Origin: an uncultured Aquimarina sp.
GTDB taxonomy: Bacteria > Bacteroidota > Bacteroidia > Flavobacteriales > Flavobacteriaceae
NCBI GenBank assembly: GCA_947498935.1
Contig: CANMMM010000009.1
Location: 1 to 64,000, forward strand
Direction: 5' to 3'
DNA: 64,000 bases
The notes under the pieces: model-generated
Database searches by the model: none
What the model was told of the DNA's origin: nothing
Seen by the model: only the letters and a program-made list of their open reading frames with translations
Translations under genes and position numbers: made by a program
In this document: positions 62,101-64,000 of the stretch, in pieces
How the letters are laid out: each line of letters begins with the position of its first letter
How positions within the stretch are numbered: position 1 is the first letter of the stretch

Positions 62101-64000
62101 ATGTATCGTTTATTTATTATTTGCTTTTTTACATGGATGTCTGTTTTCTCTCAATCTATAGAGCAAAAAGCATTGCCGCGCATCACCCATTATGATACTA
62201 AAAATATGGGGTTTAGTGCTCAGTCATGGGATATTAAACAAGATGAAAATGGGGTTGTGTATGTGGCTAATGGGAATAATATCTTGGTTTTCGATGGGCA
62301 ATACTGGAAGTCTATAGGGATCAATCCAGAGAATGTAACTCGTAGTATGTATGTGAAAAAATCCGATTCTATTTATTTTGGAGGGGATGGTCATCATGGG
62401 TTATTGGTGAATAGTAATTTCTCGGATCATGCAATTTCTTTTTTACCGAATAGTAATAAAGAGGTGACTGCAGATGTAGAGGAGTACTGGAGGACTCATT
62501 TTGTAGAAGATCAGGTGGTTTTTCAGACATTTCGAAATTTGTATGTAAATCAGGGGAATATCATTACTAAAATTCCTGCTCCTTATCGATTTAAGTGGAG
62601 CTATATGGTGAATGGGCAGGTGTATGTAAATGACTTGCGGTATGGTATTTTTAAATTACAACAGACGAATTTGATTCCTGTAATTAGTGATGAGACAATT
62701 AACGAACATATCGTTGGGTTGACAGAGGTCAATGGAGTTTTGTGTGTTATTACTGATACAAAAGGAATCTTTAAAATTACAGATGATGCGACACTAGAGG
62801 CGGTAACGATTCCTATAACTGAGGAATTAAAAAAATATCAAATTTTTTCTTTCTTAAAACTTTCGGATAACAGGCTAGCATTAGGTACGGTGTCTAATGG
62901 ATTGTACTTAGTAGATCTCACTACTGGTGTCATAGAAAACTTAAATAAAAAGACAGGGCTACAAAACAATACGATTTTATCTATTTATCAGGACGATGAA
63001 GATAACTTATGGCTGGCATTGGATTATGGAATCGATCATGTAAAGCTGAATTCTCCGCTACATTATTTCTATGATTATTTTGGAGAGATTGGTACTACCT
63101 ATGCTGTTAAGGTTGAAGACAATGCAGCATATTTAGGTACCAACCAAGGGTTGTATATGATGTCTAGTACGGGAGGTAACGCAGGTGTAGATTTTGAGCT
63201 ATTGCTTAATGGTCAGGTGTGGAATATCGATAAGGTAAACGGGGAGCTGTTTGTAGGGCATGATAAGGGTGCCTTTGTATTAGATGGAACAAGCTTGAAG
63301 AGAATTGGAGAGGACTTAGGGGTTTGGAATTTTAAACCAATGCAGTTACAGGGGGGAGGAGAAACCAGTATTTTATCAGGGAATTATAATGGTGTTTCTC
63401 TGTATACCAAGAGAAATGGTGTTTGGAATGGATATCGACTGAAAGGATTTGAAAAGTCTGGGAGATACCTAGAGATCGATAAAAATAACTATATATGGTT
63501 GGCGCTACGTACAGAAGGGGTGTTTCGATTCGAATTGGATGCTGCACATGAGACTTTGCAAAATCCAACATTTTATCCATTAAAAGATTTTGGAGGAGAT
63601 TTTCTGTCTTTATCTAAGGTTGGTGATGCTATTGTAGTGACTTCGGATTTTAATGCTTTTACCTATTCCGAAGCGACTTCTTCTTTTGAAAAAAAGGCGT
63701 TAGGGTATGAAAAAGGAATTGCTCCTACTATTTATGTAGATGGTGATGAGACGTGGTATTTAGGGAATGATAGCGCTGTGGTAGAAACGGCTACTGATAC
63801 GGTGACGCTTCGAGAACTAAAAGACCAACTTGTGCCAGATGTATTAAGTGTATTTCCATTAAATGAGCTACAAAAAATTATTCCTGTATTTAACGGTTTT
63901 TCGGTGTACACAAAGCCAAGTAGTAAGGTTCAGAAAACAAATGATAATGCAGTGTTGATACGAGACTTTGTATCTGTAAATAGTGATAAAAGGTATGTAG
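62101..64000 (+). CDS. Two-component regulator propeller protein, 3' end cut by window edge
   Basis: The frame opens with ATG at 62101 and remains open to base 64000 (633 codons). The N-terminus MYRLFIICFFTWMSVFSQ is a signal peptide. The rest shows Reg_prop blades (such as NNTILSIYQDDEDNLWLALDY, IDKNNYIWLALRTEGVFRF), the periplasmic sensing propeller of hybrid two-component systems or of Y_Y_Y-domain regulators. The output part lies beyond the window. Placed after two GH3 genes, it may sense a glucan fragment and control them. That is inference. Confidence 0.85.
   Translation, partial: MYRLFIICFFTWMSVFSQSIEQKALPRITHYDTKNMGFSAQSWDIKQDENGVVYVANGNNILVFDGQYWKSIGINPENVTRSMYVKKSDSIYFGGDGHHGLLVNSNFSDHAISFLPNSNKEVTADVEEYWRTHFVEDQVVFQTFRNLYVNQGNIITKIPAPYRFKWSYMVNGQVYVNDLRYGIFKLQQTNLIPVISDETINEHIVGLTEVNGVLCVITDTKGIFKITDDATLEAVTIPITEELKKYQIFSFLKLSDNRLALGTVSNGLYLVDLTTGVIENLNKKTGLQNNTILSIYQDDEDNLWLALDYGIDHVKLNSPLHYFYDYFGEIGTTYAVKVEDNAAYLGTNQGLYMMSSTGGNAGVDFELLLNGQVWNIDKVNGELFVGHDKGAFVLDGTSLKRIGEDLGVWNFKPMQLQGGGETSILSGNYNGVSLYTKRNGVWNGYRLKGFEKSGRYLEIDKNNYIWLALRTEGVFRFELDAAHETLQNPTFYPLKDFGGDFLSLSKVGDAIVVTSDFNAFTYSEATSSFEKKALGYEKGIAPTIYVDGDETWYLGNDSAVVETATDTVTLRELKDQLVPDVLSVFPLNELQKIIPVFNGFSVYTKPSSKVQKTNDNAVLIRDFVSVNSDKRYV

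Overview
The window looks like part of a marine Flavobacteriaceae chromosome. Support comes from the AT-rich sequence, the Bacteroidota promoter form TAnnTTTG ahead of many genes, a DnaE with a fused N-terminal exonuclease, an Omp85-like protein, BNR, DUF58 and DUF547 proteins of flavobacterial type, and an arsenosugar biosynthesis cluster. I do not name a genus.

Layout. 1-4.6 kb: the integrase end of a mobile element, with a leftward winged-helix gene cut by the window edge, a palindrome-rich control region, two DNA-binding regulators, an excisionase-like protein and a tyrosine recombinase, ending near tRNA-Asp. 4.9-6.2 kb: two identical tRNA-Asp transcription units around a small secreted protein. 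6.2-16 kb: DUF58, trxA, dnaE, a lipoprotein, the rpsP-rimM-methyltransferase operon and a PepSY-like protein. 16.5-19.6 kb: a GC-richer run with glutaryl-CoA dehydrogenase, a glycerophosphodiesterase and a flavoprotein. 19.8-24.9 kb: an apparent orphan type VI effector cassette. A TssD/Hcp-like N-terminus is fused to a metzincin-type protease domain and followed by four tandem lipoproteins that are candidate immunity proteins. A 28-bp direct repeat flanks the set. 25-36 kb: selO, a large BNR-repeat protein, tetR, tspO, the mevalonate genes mvaD and mvk with a UbiA prenyltransferase, and a pseudouridine-synthase homologue whose catalytic Asp is Glu. 36-40 kb: three glycosyltransferases and a MORN-type protein. 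40.5-43.5 kb: a membrane polyferredoxin and a flavoprotein. 44-49 kb: DUF547, a predicted outer-membrane barrel, a GH113-like lipoprotein, another lipoprotein and an Omp85-like protein. 49-56.5 kb: arsenosugar synthesis (ArsM, nucleoside phosphorylase, glycosyltransferases, rhodanese, radical-SAM ArsS, peroxidase-like protein). 57-64 kb: two GH3 beta-glucosidases and the start of a propeller-type sensor.

Two intergenic repeat families run through the window. Family A has six copies of about 85-100 bp whose hairpins change sequence but keep pairing. Family B is MITE-like, with one well-preserved 159-bp copy that has 19-bp terminal inverted repeats, plus decayed copies. The strongest candidate for an undescribed system is the effector and lipoprotein cassette at 19.8-24.4 kb. 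Family A is the next most interesting signal.
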